Shown piece by piece: positions 10,586-21,856 of a stretch of DNA of 64,000 nt. Under the pieces are notes generated by a model. That model did not search any database, was not told the DNA's origin, and saw nothing but the letters and a program-made list of their open reading frames with translations. Every line of letters begins with the position of its first letter. Position 1 is the stretch's first letter. A program made the position numbers and the translations under genes. This DNA is from Silene conica (Eukaryota > Streptophyta > Magnoliopsida > Caryophyllales > Caryophyllaceae), in contig CM055313.2 in assembly GCA_029255685.2 (NCBI GenBank), forward strand, positions 43,480,079 to 43,544,078. Reading direction: 5' to 3'.

Positions 10586-12960
10586 CGATATCTTATACTC
10601 TAGCTAAACCATATATAAAATGGAACAAATTCCAAAGGATAACAAATGTGCACTATGAATAACATCATGTTAACATGCCAACACGCTTATAACCAAGCGA
10701 TAGATAATATCGGATCAAGTTCAACAATTGGTCGTCAAAGCTAGAGCATAAGTTCAACTTTTCTAATATAAAACAAAGACACTCATTTAAATATATAATT
10801 TATGCAAGATGATAACACAAAAAGTGTATACATGACATTTAGCTTTGTAGAAATAACAATCAATTTTTAACACAAATATTCATAATGAATTTCACGCACA
10901 TTACATATGTCCTCTACCGTAAAATTCATAATTAATTCAAATAAAATCAAATTTATACAAGGCCAATTGGGTTGGATTAATAAGACTCTTAGGTACAATC
11001 TTTGTCAAATAACCATTTCCAAATGACGAACGTAATAGAGATTTATAAACTAATCATTACAGTATGTGTCATAAAACGTTGCACAAAAAGTATCGATTCA
11101 TAAAACGGGTTCAACAAATCATTTTGGAGCCAAGTAAAATCCTAATATCATCTAAACTCTTCAAAGTTTAATTATAAAAATTACCCAGAAACTTTTCAAA
11201 GTATAAAAATGGTTTTAGAAACAATCTTTGAGCTACTGTCCGTTTCGCGAGTATTTCAACGCGTTGTTCGTAAACATTTTATTGTGAACAAACGACATGT
11301 AAGAAAATTACGAAATTTTAAAGGTAGACTTTAGACTTAAAATAAATATGAGACTCTTTTCAACTTTTTCAAAGTCGGACATTTAAATATGGAGAAATAA
11401 ATTAAATAAAAACATTCCACAATAAATTACTTAGCCCAATTTTATAATTTTATCTTAAAGGGCATGTAATAGGCGATTCTATGCATAAATAAAGAAATAA
11501 TTAAGAAAAATATGTCACAAACATTAATAATTTAATTTTCATATTTATAGGTCAGAAACAATTTATAATTAATTTATTTCTATTTAGTTATTATTCAACA
11601 CAATTTAACTTTATTTATGGATTAATTAGCTATAAAATTCAAAAATAATTATAAAAATTAATAACTCGACATGCAAAATTTTAATATACTAAAATAAGTC
11701 ATCCTAAGATGAAAAATTCAAGGTTCACATTTATTTATATATTTTACATATTCACTAGAGATTAATTGCCAAAAAACATGACTATATATTAAATAAGAGC
11801 AATAATAATTATAAAAATAAAATAATCAATTTAAATACTCTATAAATTAATATAGACCAGAATAAAATTCAAATATAAAATTTTCGAAATTTTCCATTTA
11901 TGGTTTATATATATTTAGATGAATATCACCTAAAACCGTGATTAAATATCAAATAATAACAATTAAACATATAATAATTTTGGGACTCAAATAAACACAT
12001 GCAAACTCATAGATAACGATAATAAATCAGAATATAATCAAAAATATAATTTTCATAATTATCTATATATTTTTCACACAAATGAGATTGTTAAATCGCA
12101 TAAAACACAATTAAATCATAAAAGTTATTAAATACTTATAAATTCATCACAAATAATAAAAATTACTATTTACTATATAAGTCATGAACTTCAAATATTT
12201 CCATGGTTTTAAACATCATATATATTATCAATCTTGTTATAAACTCATAAAAGCACTTGAAAATCAAAAATCATTGAAAGGAGAAAACCTAGTTACCTTG
12301 CTAGAGATTATATTAGTAAATAAGTAGAATAATATTATAAGATCAACCCAAATGATCTTCCTCAACCAAGGTCTCTTGCTCACCTCCTTGATCAAACATA
12401 AAAATTAAAACAATTAATCAAATAGTACTCTAAATAAACTTGGATAAAGAAAGTGAGAAATAAGTAATGACTTACACTTACTAAAGGATAAGATAAAATA
12501 GATGTGAAAAATGAAAGAAATGAATGTTGGAGATGGGTGATGAATCTCACGTTGACAATGAAGCAGAAGTGAGATATTTTGTTGTGTTGGGTAAGTTGTG
12601 ATTTGTAGAGTGAGTAGATAGTGTAGGCTTTAGGATACTAATTTAAGATTTTAGGCACATGGCTATGAAGACTTTGGGCACCAATGGACCAATTTTTCAA
12701 CTTAGCATGTTCATATATAATGATTACACAAGGTGTGTGATGATTACATAAGGTGAGTGATGATTACACAAGGTGGGTGATGATTATACAAGGTGGATGA
12801 AGTAGAACGAAATGAGTTCCCTGTCGGCGGATTTCTGCGACAGTCTTCCGTATTTTGGGCATAATTTCCTCCACAGAAATGCGATTAAGGTGATTTCGGT
12901 GGCGTTAGAAAGCTAAGAGAAAGCGCCAAAACTTTTATTTTATAGTCTAGAGACACAAAT

Positions 12961-13542
12961 TGTAACAACCCGACCCACCAAGGTCGTAACACATCCCCAA
13001 TAAGATGGGAGGTATGCCTTTGGGCCCATTATTTGTCCTCACGTAAGCCCAAAAGCACAAGGCCTTGTTACTAAGTGGTGGGTGGAAGCTATTATAAATA
13101 TATCACAAGCCCCACATTCTACCAATGTGGGACAAATCTCCACACAATCTCATATTTCATACTCTTGGGGTGTTACAAACCCCCCCACTTAAAGAACACA
13201 ACGTCCTCGTTGTGCCTCAAACTTGACCGCAACCAGGGCCAGAATCCTCCCCCGCTAGGTGTGTGACCCGGGTACTCCCGACCACAGGCTCACCACACGG
13301 TCGCAGGGTCTCTCTGATACCATTTTGTAACAACCCGACCCACCACGGTCGTAACACATCCCCAATAAGATGGGAGGTATGCCTTTGGGCCCATTATTTG
13401 TCCTCACGTAAGCCCAAAAGCACAAGGCCTTGTTACTAAGTGGTGGGTGGAAGCTATTAAAAATATATCACAAGCCCCACATTCTACCAATGTGGGACAA
13501 ATCTCCACACAATCTCATATTTCATACTCTTGGGGTGTTACA
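12961..13542 (-). mobile_element. TRIM element (miniature LTR retrotransposon), complete
   Basis: A 582-bp element with two 217-bp direct LTRs (12961-13177 and 13326-13542) and a 148-bp internal region, flanked by a perfect 5-bp duplication CAAAT (12956-12960, 13543-13547). On the minus strand the LTR starts TGTAACACCCCAAGAG and ends GGTTGTTACA. A primer site TGGTATCAGAGA follows the 5' LTR by three bases, and a polypurine tract (AAGTGGGGGGGTT) precedes the 3' LTR. I see two base differences between the LTRs, so insertion is fairly recent. It has no coding capacity and must borrow proteins. Boxes of 5S rRNA typical of Cassandra TRIMs are not evident. Confidence 0.93.
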
Positions 13543-13755
13543 CAAATGTACCTAAAACATCATAAAATTAGCATCAATGACAAAGTAGTTATTCGCATGT
13601 TTAAGGAGTGTAAGTTTAAGACGGGTATTTGGATTTTCATTGTCGAAAAAGATAGATTTTGGATGTGATTTTTTTTTTTTTTTTGGATAGTTCTTATTAT
13701 TTAAAATAAGAATTTAATATATAAGATAAAGTGGAAAAAAATACGGGGTGTTACA

Positions 13756-16347
13756 AAACCATTCTCTTTTATCACTTGGTCGAAACGATGATTCCAACTC
13801 CGTGATGCTTGCTTAAGTCCATAAATGGAACACTTAAGCTTGCAAACCTTCTTAGGATGTTCAGGATCAATAAAACCCTCGGGCTGTACCATGTACAACT
13901 CTTCCTCCAAATAACCGTTTAAGAAAGCGGTTTTAACGTCCATCTGCCGGATTTCATAGTCATGAAATGCGGCAATCGCTAAGATAAGCCGAATGGAACG
14001 TAGCATGACTACGGGTGTAAAGATTTCATCGTAGTGCAAGCCTGGCACTTGGGTGAAACCTTTAGAAACTAGTCGTGCCTTGTGAATATCTTGTTGTCCT
14101 TCCACGGCATGCTTTATCTTGTAAAGCCATTTGCATTGAAGGGGGCGTACCTTTGCAGGTAGGTCCACAAGATCCCACACGTTGTTCTCGGACATGGAGT
14201 CCATCTCGGATTGCATGGATTCTAGCCATAGCTTTGAGTCGGAACTAGTCAGGGCACCTTTATAGGTTGTGGGTTCATTACCCTCTAGGAGTAAGATGTC
14301 ATCTATGTCATGTTCCTCGACCATACCAATGTATCTGTCCGGAGGAATAGAGACTCTTCCTGACCTCCTAGGTTCCTCAGGAATATCTACCGCAGCCGAG
14401 GTTGAAGGAACTGTTTCCTCCAATGGTTGTTCGGTAGTTGGTTCTTGAATCTCCGATAGAGCGAAGGTTCTATTACTCGACTTGTTCGAGAAATTCTTTC
14501 TCTAAGAATGTCGCACTAGCCGCAACAAAAGCACGTTGTTCGGATGGCGTGCAAGTAGAAGTAATGACCAAAAGTTCCTTTTGGATAACCTATAAAGTAT
14601 GTCTTGACCGATCGCGGGCCAAGCTTGTCCTCGTATCTCCACTTGACATAAGCTTCGCAGCCCCAAACCCGAATAAAGGACAAGTTAGGGACCGTTCCCT
14701 TCCATAAATCATATGGAGTCTTGTCAACAGCTTTAGACGGACTTCGGTTAAGTATTAGAGTAACTGACAGAAGAGCATAGCCCCATAATGAAACAGGCAA
14801 AACGGTGTGACTCATCATGGATCGAACCATGTCAAGTAGAGTTCGATTTCTCCGTTCGGACACACCATTTAATTGTGGTGTTCCAGGTGGAGTCAACTGT
14901 AGAACGATGCCACAGTCTTTAAGGTGTTGATCAAACTCATGAGAAAGATACTAGTCACCACGATCAGATCGTAGTGCTTTAATCTTTCTTCCCAGTTGGT
15001 TCTGTACCCGATTCTGGTATTCTTTGAACTTTTCAAAGGATTCACTTTTATGTTTCATTAAGTAGACATAGCCATATCTACTCAAATCATCCGTGAAAGT
15101 GATGAAATACCTATAGCCTTCTCGTGCGTTGATCGACATAGGGCCACATATATCCGTATGTATGAGTCCTAATAGGTCGGCAGTGCGCATTCAAACACCT
15201 TTGAAGGAAATACGAGTCATCCTACCGATGAGACAGGATTCACACGTGCTATATGATTCGAAATCAAAGGCTGAGATAGCTCCATTCTGTTTGAGCTGTT
15301 TTACGCGTTTCTCATTTATATGTCCCATACGGCAGTGTCATAGGTAGGTTTGATCTTTGTCACCAACCTTTAACTTCTTGTTATTCACGTGTAATATTTC
15401 GGTGGTTTGATCTAAAACATAAATTTCATTCATGGAAACTGCCTTGCCATAAATCATATTGTGTAACGAGAAAATACAGCTATTATTCTCTATTACAAAT
15501 GAAAAACCAAGTTTGTCAAGTGCAGAAACAGAAATAATGTTTTTGGATAAACTAGGAATATAATAACAGTTATACAATGATAACTCGAATCCACTAGGAA
15601 GTTGGATCACGTATGTTCCCCTCGAGACTGCAGCAACTCGTGCTCCATTCCCGACACGCAGGTCAATCTCACCCTTTATGAGGGGCTCGAGGTTTCGAAG
15701 GCCCTGCACATGATTACACAGATGAGAACCTCAACTAGTATCTAGTACCCAAGTTCCGTAACTTGCATGGTTAATCTCAATCATGTGAATAAAAGAAGAA
15801 GAAGACATACCAACAGGAGTAACGCGGCCTGCCTTAATGTCCTCGCGATACACATGGCACGTGCGCCTCCAATGCCCAGTCTTGTGGCAATGGTGATATT
15901 TCATGCTTGTATCCTTGCTTTTTGTCTTACCCTGTGAGTTGCTCGACTCACCGGGCCCACTCTTAGCAAATCCTGACTTCTTGAACTTAGGCTTACCTAC
16001 CGCTAGGTCGCCTTGGGCTTTCGCTTTCCCTTTACCTTTGCCTTTACTAGAGATCATGAAAACATCCTGCTTCACGCTCCCACTTAATTTCAGATCCTTC
16101 TCGGTCTATACGAGAAGGGAGTTGAGCTCATGAGGAGTCTTCTTCATGTCGTTCATATAATAGTTGGCCCTAAAGAGGGCGAACCCATCATGAAGCGAAT
16201 GAAGCATTCGATCAACAATTATGTTCTCACTGATCTTGCAGTTTAAGGCCTCCAGTTTCTCGATATTCTCAATCATGTTGAGAATATGTTGGCTAACAGC
16301 TTGGCCCTTCTGGAGTTTCGCTTCAAAGAAGCGACAAGTATGCTCAT
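13756..16347 (-). pseudogene. Copia-C gag-pol fragment: gag to RT (broken, cut at both sides)
   Basis: Minus-strand Ty1/copia polyprotein of the same family as Copia-D and Copia-F. From right to left: C-terminal half of gag (enters at the YEH codons next to Athila-E at 16347), a lysine/glycine-rich linker, zinc knuckle CHHCHKTGHWRRTC, protease where DTGCG has become DTS-stop (near 15733), integrase zinc finger and core (HTDICGPM, SDRGD, ERRNRTL), then RT N-terminal part (VRPLQCKWLYKIKH, QMDVKTAFLNGYLEEELYM). It ends at KENGF, where the Gypsy-B LTR begins. Numerous stops split it. The RT catalytic YVDD part and 3' LTR should lie beyond Gypsy-A/B to the left; the gag start lies beyond Athila-E to the right. 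Confidence 0.9.
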
Positions 16348-17592
16348 TGACACCCGTTGTTGAAGGGTGCCAAAGATAAGATTTATAAAACCTCAGCTTA
16401 AACTAGATAGAGTAGGTCAAGGGTCGAACCACAAGGAGACAAGGTTAATAATGTTTGTGAATTTAAAGCTCATTAAAGTAACAAAAAGGGGGGGGGGGTT
16501 GATTGTCTGATTGAAACTAACAACTACGAGGATAAAAAGAGGTAAAACTAAGACAAAGATAAAAAGATGATTGGAACTTCGGTTCACCAAGGCTAGGGTA
16601 AGTCAAATTGGGGTAAATAATCAAATAACACAATCCCAAGGAACAAACAATAAACCTTTAGGTCAATATTCTACCCAATCTCACGGTCTTAGGGTTCCTA
16701 GAAAAGCACTAAACTTTCGTTCATAGGGCAATTCCAAAATTGTTATTTAACTAATTCTAACAATCCTTCAATCTAGAAGAATTAGTTCACCAACTATAAT
16801 GGAGATTGGTATTAAAATCATATAACCATAAAAAGCCTAAATTTCGCCATGGTTCCCCAATTCCCAATCAAGGGGATTAGCTACTCATAATTGTAAAACT
16901 AATACTAATGGATTCAAGTAACAACATGTGGATTAACATAATCAAGAAATAACGATTCGAGAGCGCAAAATATAAATTTAAATAACAATAATAACAAAGA
17001 ACGAGAATTGGAATAACAAGAAAGCTTAATTGCATAAAACTTACAAACGAATGGAAAAACATGAACAAATCTGAAATTGGAGTTCTTCTCCCTAAGTATC
17101 AAGAATTTTCTGTTAAAAGGCTGCTTTACCTAATAAAACTCCACGAGGTTCTACTAATAGTCTTTCTAATTACATGATTAAGGAAATAAACCGAATAAAA
17201 GAAGTGAAAAAGCGGAGCCCGTGAACCGGTCGACCGACCGGGCACAGTGGTCGGTCGACCACCTTAGCTGTAGGTGAGTCTTCCTGTAACTGCGTCATGG
17301 TCGGTCGACCAATTAGGCTGGTCGGTCGACCGTTTCCTGTGTGTTCCAGCTTCAGTTTAGTTTGCACGCGTCTCTAGGCTACGAGTTACGATTCTTGGTT
17401 CGTGCATTCCCATAAGATGGCTTCAGGAGGGCGGTTAAAGCTTGATTTTGCTCACTTTCGCTTGTTCCTACATTTAAAACATAGAAATGCCAAAGTAAAC
17501 CGTTTCGGGAGGAAAAGTAACTAAAAGTTACGAATATGCATAGAAATACGTGCTGAAACTATAAATAAAATGTATAGTAAATGCACGTATCA
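16348..17592 (-). repeat. Athila-E 3' LTR (1245 bp)
   Basis: On the minus strand it starts TGATACGTGC (17592) and ends ACGGGTGTCA (16348). The last 200 bp match the corresponding part of the Athila-G LTR (TAGTTTAAGCTGAGGTTTTA..., TCTTTGGCACCC). A G-run lies at 16490-16498. Four GGTCGACC-type palindromes sit at 17228, 17249, 17299 and 17320: two pairs, each 21 bp apart. Confidence 0.88.
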
Positions 17593-17630
17593 AATCTCCC
17601 CAAACCAAACCTTGCTTGTCCTCAAGCAAG
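17593..17630 (-). promoter_or_regulatory. Athila-E polypurine tract and pre-PPT hairpin
   Basis: On the minus strand CTTGCTTG, loop AGGA, CAAGCAAG (perfect 8-bp stem, 17630 down to 17611) is followed by GGTTTGGTTTGGGGAGATT and then the LTR. The purine-rich end is the expected plus-strand primer. The hairpin has the same AGGA loop as the one in Gypsy-A. Confidence 0.75.
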
Positions 17631-19347
17631 CACTAAGACTCAATTAAAAAGAAAAACATCTACTGGAACGGATTTCATACTCAGAGCCAAACAAAACGCC
17701 ATGCCTAACCAATTTAATGCAACTTCCAAAGAAAAGCAAGCATATTGCGAAATGCAAACGAATTGACCATGTTGGAATAAAATGCTAAACTTTCGACCTT
17801 GCAAGACTCATTCAAATTGGACTCTCGCGGGTCGCTCCATCACTCAAACAAGCAAAGGGTGAAATATAAGTGAAAGACAAGAAGATAAACAAGAATATAG
17901 ACTCTCACCTATCTACGACCCATAAGAACATGCCTGCAATCTAACATGAACAAAGTCTCTATAACCGTACACATGCATTCCAACACTGTAATGACAATGA
18001 CACATGCCGAGGCGATTTGGGATTGTGAGGCTAAAGGTAAGAAAGGTTTAGAACGAATTTGGGAAATAGGGGTTAAACCGAGCTAACAACCGTCAAACCA
18101 AACTCCCAAAAAAAACTCTTTCGATCACATTTTCAAACAACCAATGCTTAAAAAATCATAAGCATGGTATCACAAATCCTTTTCTTTTCTTTCTTTCTTT
18201 TCATATATTTTTTTTCACTGCATAAGAAAAAGTTCTTGTACAGTGCTCGTGGTCGACCGACCATCAATGTCAGTCGGTTGACCACCTCAGATACCAGGCA
18301 GCTTCTGTTTTTCCCATTTCTATTTTTTTCATTGAGTTCTTTCTTTTTTTCTTTCTCTTACATTTCTGAACTCAGAATTTTTCGCTTTCTTTTCTTTTTA
18401 TATTTTTTTTTCATCATTCCCACACATAATTTTCTTCAATGAAGCACATCCACCAATTAAATCAAAACAGCCCCAACACACCATGTCATTAACTCAGTTA
18501 GGGTAGGCTAATTAAAGAAGTAGTAAATGGGACGAAAAGGCAATTTGGCTATGTGAGGGTTATGGGTCAAACAAGAAAGGGAAGCCTCTACCACGTGTGT
18601 CAACAAACCAGAAACCCGAATGCATATAGGTATCAAGTAGACAAAGTTCATGATTATGCAAGTTTATGTGACATGCCTTAGGAGGAGAAACTACTCTCAA
18701 TCCTACATGAAATCGGTCATGAATGTCATCGATTTATTAAGCTCTAAAACTTAGAATTTGAAGTAGCTTGCCAAAAAGAGAGTCAAGTCTAGTTATTTTG
18801 CATAAAATCAACAAAAACTCATAGACAATGCAAAAGACTAGCTTGAAATTTTTTGAAAATGCAAGGCAACGCAGTTAAGCGAAATGTGAGGCATAATCAT
18901 CATAGTATCCATCCGTTCCAACTCGACCTATAAGCTAAAGGAAACGTGCATTTTTTTTAAAAAAATTTTTTTTTTGAATGCAAGAAAAAAAAAAGAAAAA
19001 ATGCAAACTGAAATGCAATAAACGTGTGACAGAAAAAGATGAAATACAGACAGAAAAAGATGAAATACAGCGGATGCAAACACAACAAAAGGAAAAATAC
19101 AGAAGAGACATAAACAAATGCAGACTCAACAAAAGGATGCATATACCCTTCCCAAATCAAAACGCACAATGCCATCATTGTGCTCATCAGCATAAATCCA
19201 CAGAAGCAAGTTGGGTTTGGGTAAAGGAAAAAAAAAGAAGAAAGAGAAGAAAACTAAAGGAAAAAGAAAGAAACAAAAAACAGTTACTTACAAGATTCAT
19301 TTACCTCCCCAAACCGAACGTCGAAGACGGGAGGTTTGGGCTTAAAC
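17631..19347 (-). other. Athila-E long noncoding region between extra ORF and 3' LTR
   Basis: About 1.7 kb without a convincing reading frame. It contains T-rich stretches (18180-18420), A/G-rich stretches (18950-19270) and one further pair of palindromes (18251 and, degenerate, 18272; again 21 bp apart). A long 3' noncoding region is usual in Athila elements. I see no second gene. Confidence 0.65.
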
Positions 19348-20756
19348 CTAATCTTCTGGGTCATACTCCGACCCACTAGCTTCCGCTTCCTCCTCCTCTT
19401 CCTCCTCGGACCCACTGCCATCTCTTGAAGCATCTCCAGATGCTTCACCGGATCCCTGGCCGCCTACCTGAGGTGTGTAGAAGGAAGGGTGAGTCCATGG
19501 GTTTGCGGGGAGCTTGCCAAGCGAGGCATACTCCGAGGAAATCGGATATTGGACGAGGCAATCGTCCAATCTCTTGTTGTTGAACTGTCTGCAAAGATCT
19601 GCCATCATAAATGGAAGGGACCTGTTATCAGGGACAGTAGGTATATCAATGTTAGGCGGGGCAGTGAAATCATAAGGGTAGCCCGTCCCATGTGCCGCCT
19701 GGTGGGTCCTAGGGCCGGCTCCTCTAGAGCCTCTAGAGGTCCCTCCCCTAAGTGGGAGGCGGTAAGAAGGAAGGAGAGGTCTAGGTCCGCCCTCTATGTC
19801 AGCAAAGGGTAGCATGGGAGGGGCGTCAGTGATGGGGATGCGATCACTGGTGTAAGTATCAATCTTCCAACACCCCTGTCGGTCCACCCAATGCATGGAC
19901 CTGACATAAGCCATGTCCATGTAGCGGGAGAGGGGGTGAAGGGAATCCTCAAAACGGGGAAACTGAAGAACAAGGGAGTTAGCCAAACGAGTGACTAACC
20001 CATCACAAACAATGGTGGTCAAAGAAATCCCCTCCCCTACTGTCACAAAGTGAGAGGCGACCAAGTAAGGAATGTTGTAAAACACAGAACCCCTACGCAA
20101 TGTTGTTGACGTTTTGAGACTCTTTGCGGCCAAAAACAGTGTTGGCCAACAGACGCAGATAGTATCGAGTGGCGGGCAAATGAACAGTAATGTTCTTCCT
20201 TTTCCCGTAGTGGGAATCAGAAAGACAAGCTCAAATGACTTTATATAACTCAGCAAGGTCACCAGTACGACCCTCAGCCCTTAAACCCAAGAAACCTGCA
20301 AATTCACCTAAAGTCAAGGAATAGGTGACATTAAACAACCGAAAAGAGATACACTTAAGATCATCCCTTGACTTGTAGACTTCAAGGTCAAAACAAAAAG
20401 AGGAGAAGAACTCAAAGGTTAGAACGGGATACGTGAACTCAGCCATGGTAACGAGTCCCGAAAGACCCGTACCGTTAAGCAAGCCCACAACATCCCTATA
20501 ACACCCCAAAGCAGTGAGCCTCGGCTCGTGCAAAAAACGAGTCACTGCCACGTGACAGTAAGTCACCAAATGCAGGAACCGGGCCCTTTGGTCCGGGGTG
20601 TGAAAAATAACCTACGGATAGTCCGGTAGACTATCCGTGTTTTGTACTGTCATGCCTCCAAAGCCGCTGGCCCGTCCCCTAGTGTTGCTCGACTCGCGTC
20701 TCGAACTGCTCTCTTCCGAAGTGCGAGACCTCTTGTTTCCTCTAAGGCGGTTAAAC
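19348..20756 (-). pseudogene. Athila extra ORF protein (Athila ORF1-like, broken)
   Basis: Two overlapping minus-strand stretches (20231-20569 and 19348-20262) plus a readable upstream part to about 20756 make up one protein-like region. The N-terminal end is serine/arginine-rich and includes a stop at 20612-20614. The middle has LTLGEFAGFLGLRAEG and the block RLANSLVLQFPRFEDSL; the tail is acidic (a run of seven E, then SEYDPED). The order of these blocks matches the uncharacterised extra ORF of plant Athila elements (family named ATHILA ORF-1); its role is unknown. A frameshift lies near 20240. I see no signal peptide or membrane segment, so an envelope role is not supported. Copia-D interrupts it at 20757. 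Confidence 0.68.
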
Positions 20757-21841
20757 TGTTGGAGCTTGTGTCCTCCACATGTAGTGTGATAACGTCATTG
20801 CGCATACCCTTGTACGGACAAGTGGGAGATTGTTGGGGCTGGTGTCCTTGACAGTTAGTACAATGAGTTACTAAATCTCTTAAAGGATCACAAGGGCATA
20901 CTTCAGTATTATTATCAGTTGATCCACGTTTATCAATAACGGTTGGCTTGCTAGATAAGTTTGACGTTATTGTCATACGGATGGCGGTGATCAACTGGTC
21001 CCTATACGTCACACCTATAGGACACGTTTGAGAGATGTGAAGGTATGAAAATACAGTCACATTTATGCCGGATACGACTAAACAGTTAGTCAGAGGTATT
21101 GACTATTAAATTAGTCAATGAGATGTTGAGATCATTATTTAATACGGATTAAATAATTTTAGCTAATACAGATTACATGATTAATTCGTAAAATTAAATA
21201 TAAACAGTTATATTTAATTAAATATTGAATTCGCGTATTAATATAAATGGTTATATTAATTTGGCTCATTATACAATATCGTATTTTATCAGACCATTAT
21301 TAATATATCGACTGTATTAATATCTGATAACATGTGTGCGATTTATAATAAATACCCGCGAATTATATTTTAGCAAAACGGGTCGAATCACACATTGGAA
21401 CAAGGTAAGAGTGGAAAGCCCACTCTTACCCTAATGGGTCGGTCGGCCAAAACTAATACAAAAGGAGAAGACTTCTCCTTTTGTTAGGTGACTTTTTTCT
21501 TTGATTGTTTTACTGATAAAACACATCTCAAGAAAATTAGGGTTTTGAGAACTGCCTTTTCCCAAAACCTAGATCTCATATCTAAAACCTCACAAAACTC
21601 TCCCCATATTGCAAGGCAATTGGAGAGCCTTTCTGGCACACGCGACATCATCTTAAACAAAGTCTTGGGTGCAAGTTATAGGAGGGAATTTATTTTAATT
21701 CCTATTCTTAGGCCAATTCAAGCAAGGACCCAAGGTTGTTATTCCTTTTCATGTTTTTATTTACTTATGACAATAATGACAATTGTATGTTTCGTTATAA
21801 TCCTTCATGTTTTAGGGTGAATACATGTTATATTCCCCACA
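20757..21841 (+). repeat. Copia-D 5' LTR (1085 bp, with a 74-bp 5' extension)
   Basis: Ends ATTCCCCACA at 21841, right before the primer site. The part 20831-21841 (TGTTGGGGCTGGTG...) corresponds to the 998-bp LTR of Copia-F. The 74 bp before it (20757-20830, starting TGTTGGAGCTTGTGTCC) correspond to sequence that in Copia-F lies only upstream of the 3' LTR (45100-45173). As Athila-E coding sequence stops at exactly this TG, I place the LTR start at 20757. The alternative is a start at 20831 with a leftover of another copy before it. Confidence 0.72.
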
Positions 21842-21843
21842 AG

Positions 21844-21856
21844 TGGTATCAGAGCC
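21844..21856 (+). promoter_or_regulatory. Copia-D primer binding site
   Basis: TGGTATCAGAGCC, two bases after the LTR end; initiator Met tRNA type. Confidence 0.9.

Larger units (their letters stand above)
5422..13755 (-). mobile_element. Gypsy-B: Ty3/gypsy chromovirus (Tekay/Del-like), 3' end off window
   Basis: Read on the minus strand the order is 5' LTR (13755 to 9565), primer site, gag, protease, RT, RNase H, integrase, cut at 5422 by Gypsy-A. The rest of integrase and the 3' LTR should lie left of the window. The right edge at 13755/13756 falls inside a copia RT (Copia-C); the expected target duplication is AAACC (13756-13760). Many stops and frameshifts and two lost catalytic residues show it is dead. 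Confidence 0.88.
9565..13755 (-). repeat. Gypsy-B 5' LTR (about 3.6 kb plus inserted TRIM)
   Basis: On the minus strand it starts TGTAACACCCCGTATTTTT (13755) and ends GGTTACA (9565), right next to the primer site. Without the TRIM and its duplicated target it is about 3.6 kb. Most of it is AT-rich and noncoding. The stretch 10233-10585 contains a hairpin series like the one in Gypsy-A; 12720-12800 holds four imperfect copies of a short TGATTACACAAGGTG repeat. Confidence 0.85.
16348..20756 (-). mobile_element. Athila-E: 3' part of an Athila-like gypsy element
   Basis: On the minus strand: Athila extra ORF, long noncoding stretch, pre-PPT hairpin, polypurine tract and 3' LTR (17592 to 16348). 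The LTR resembles that of Athila-G in ends and content. It is inserted in Copia-C gag (expected duplication CTCAT, 16343-16347). On the right it stops at 20756 where Copia-D begins, so pol, gag and the 5' LTR are expected beyond Copia-D, right of the window. Confidence 0.82.

Noticed and set aside
12961..13542. Calling the TRIM a Cassandra element
   Set aside because: I could not find the 5S rRNA promoter boxes that define Cassandra LTRs.
19348..20756. Calling the extra Athila ORF an envelope gene
   Set aside because: No signal peptide, membrane segment or cleavage-like region is visible.
20757..20830. Reading this as a truncated end of Athila-E plus leftover of a separate copia copy
   Set aside because: Simpler explanation: Copia-D starts here with a TG end and a 74-bp longer LTR, directly inside the Athila ORF. 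The right flank needed to prove it is off window.
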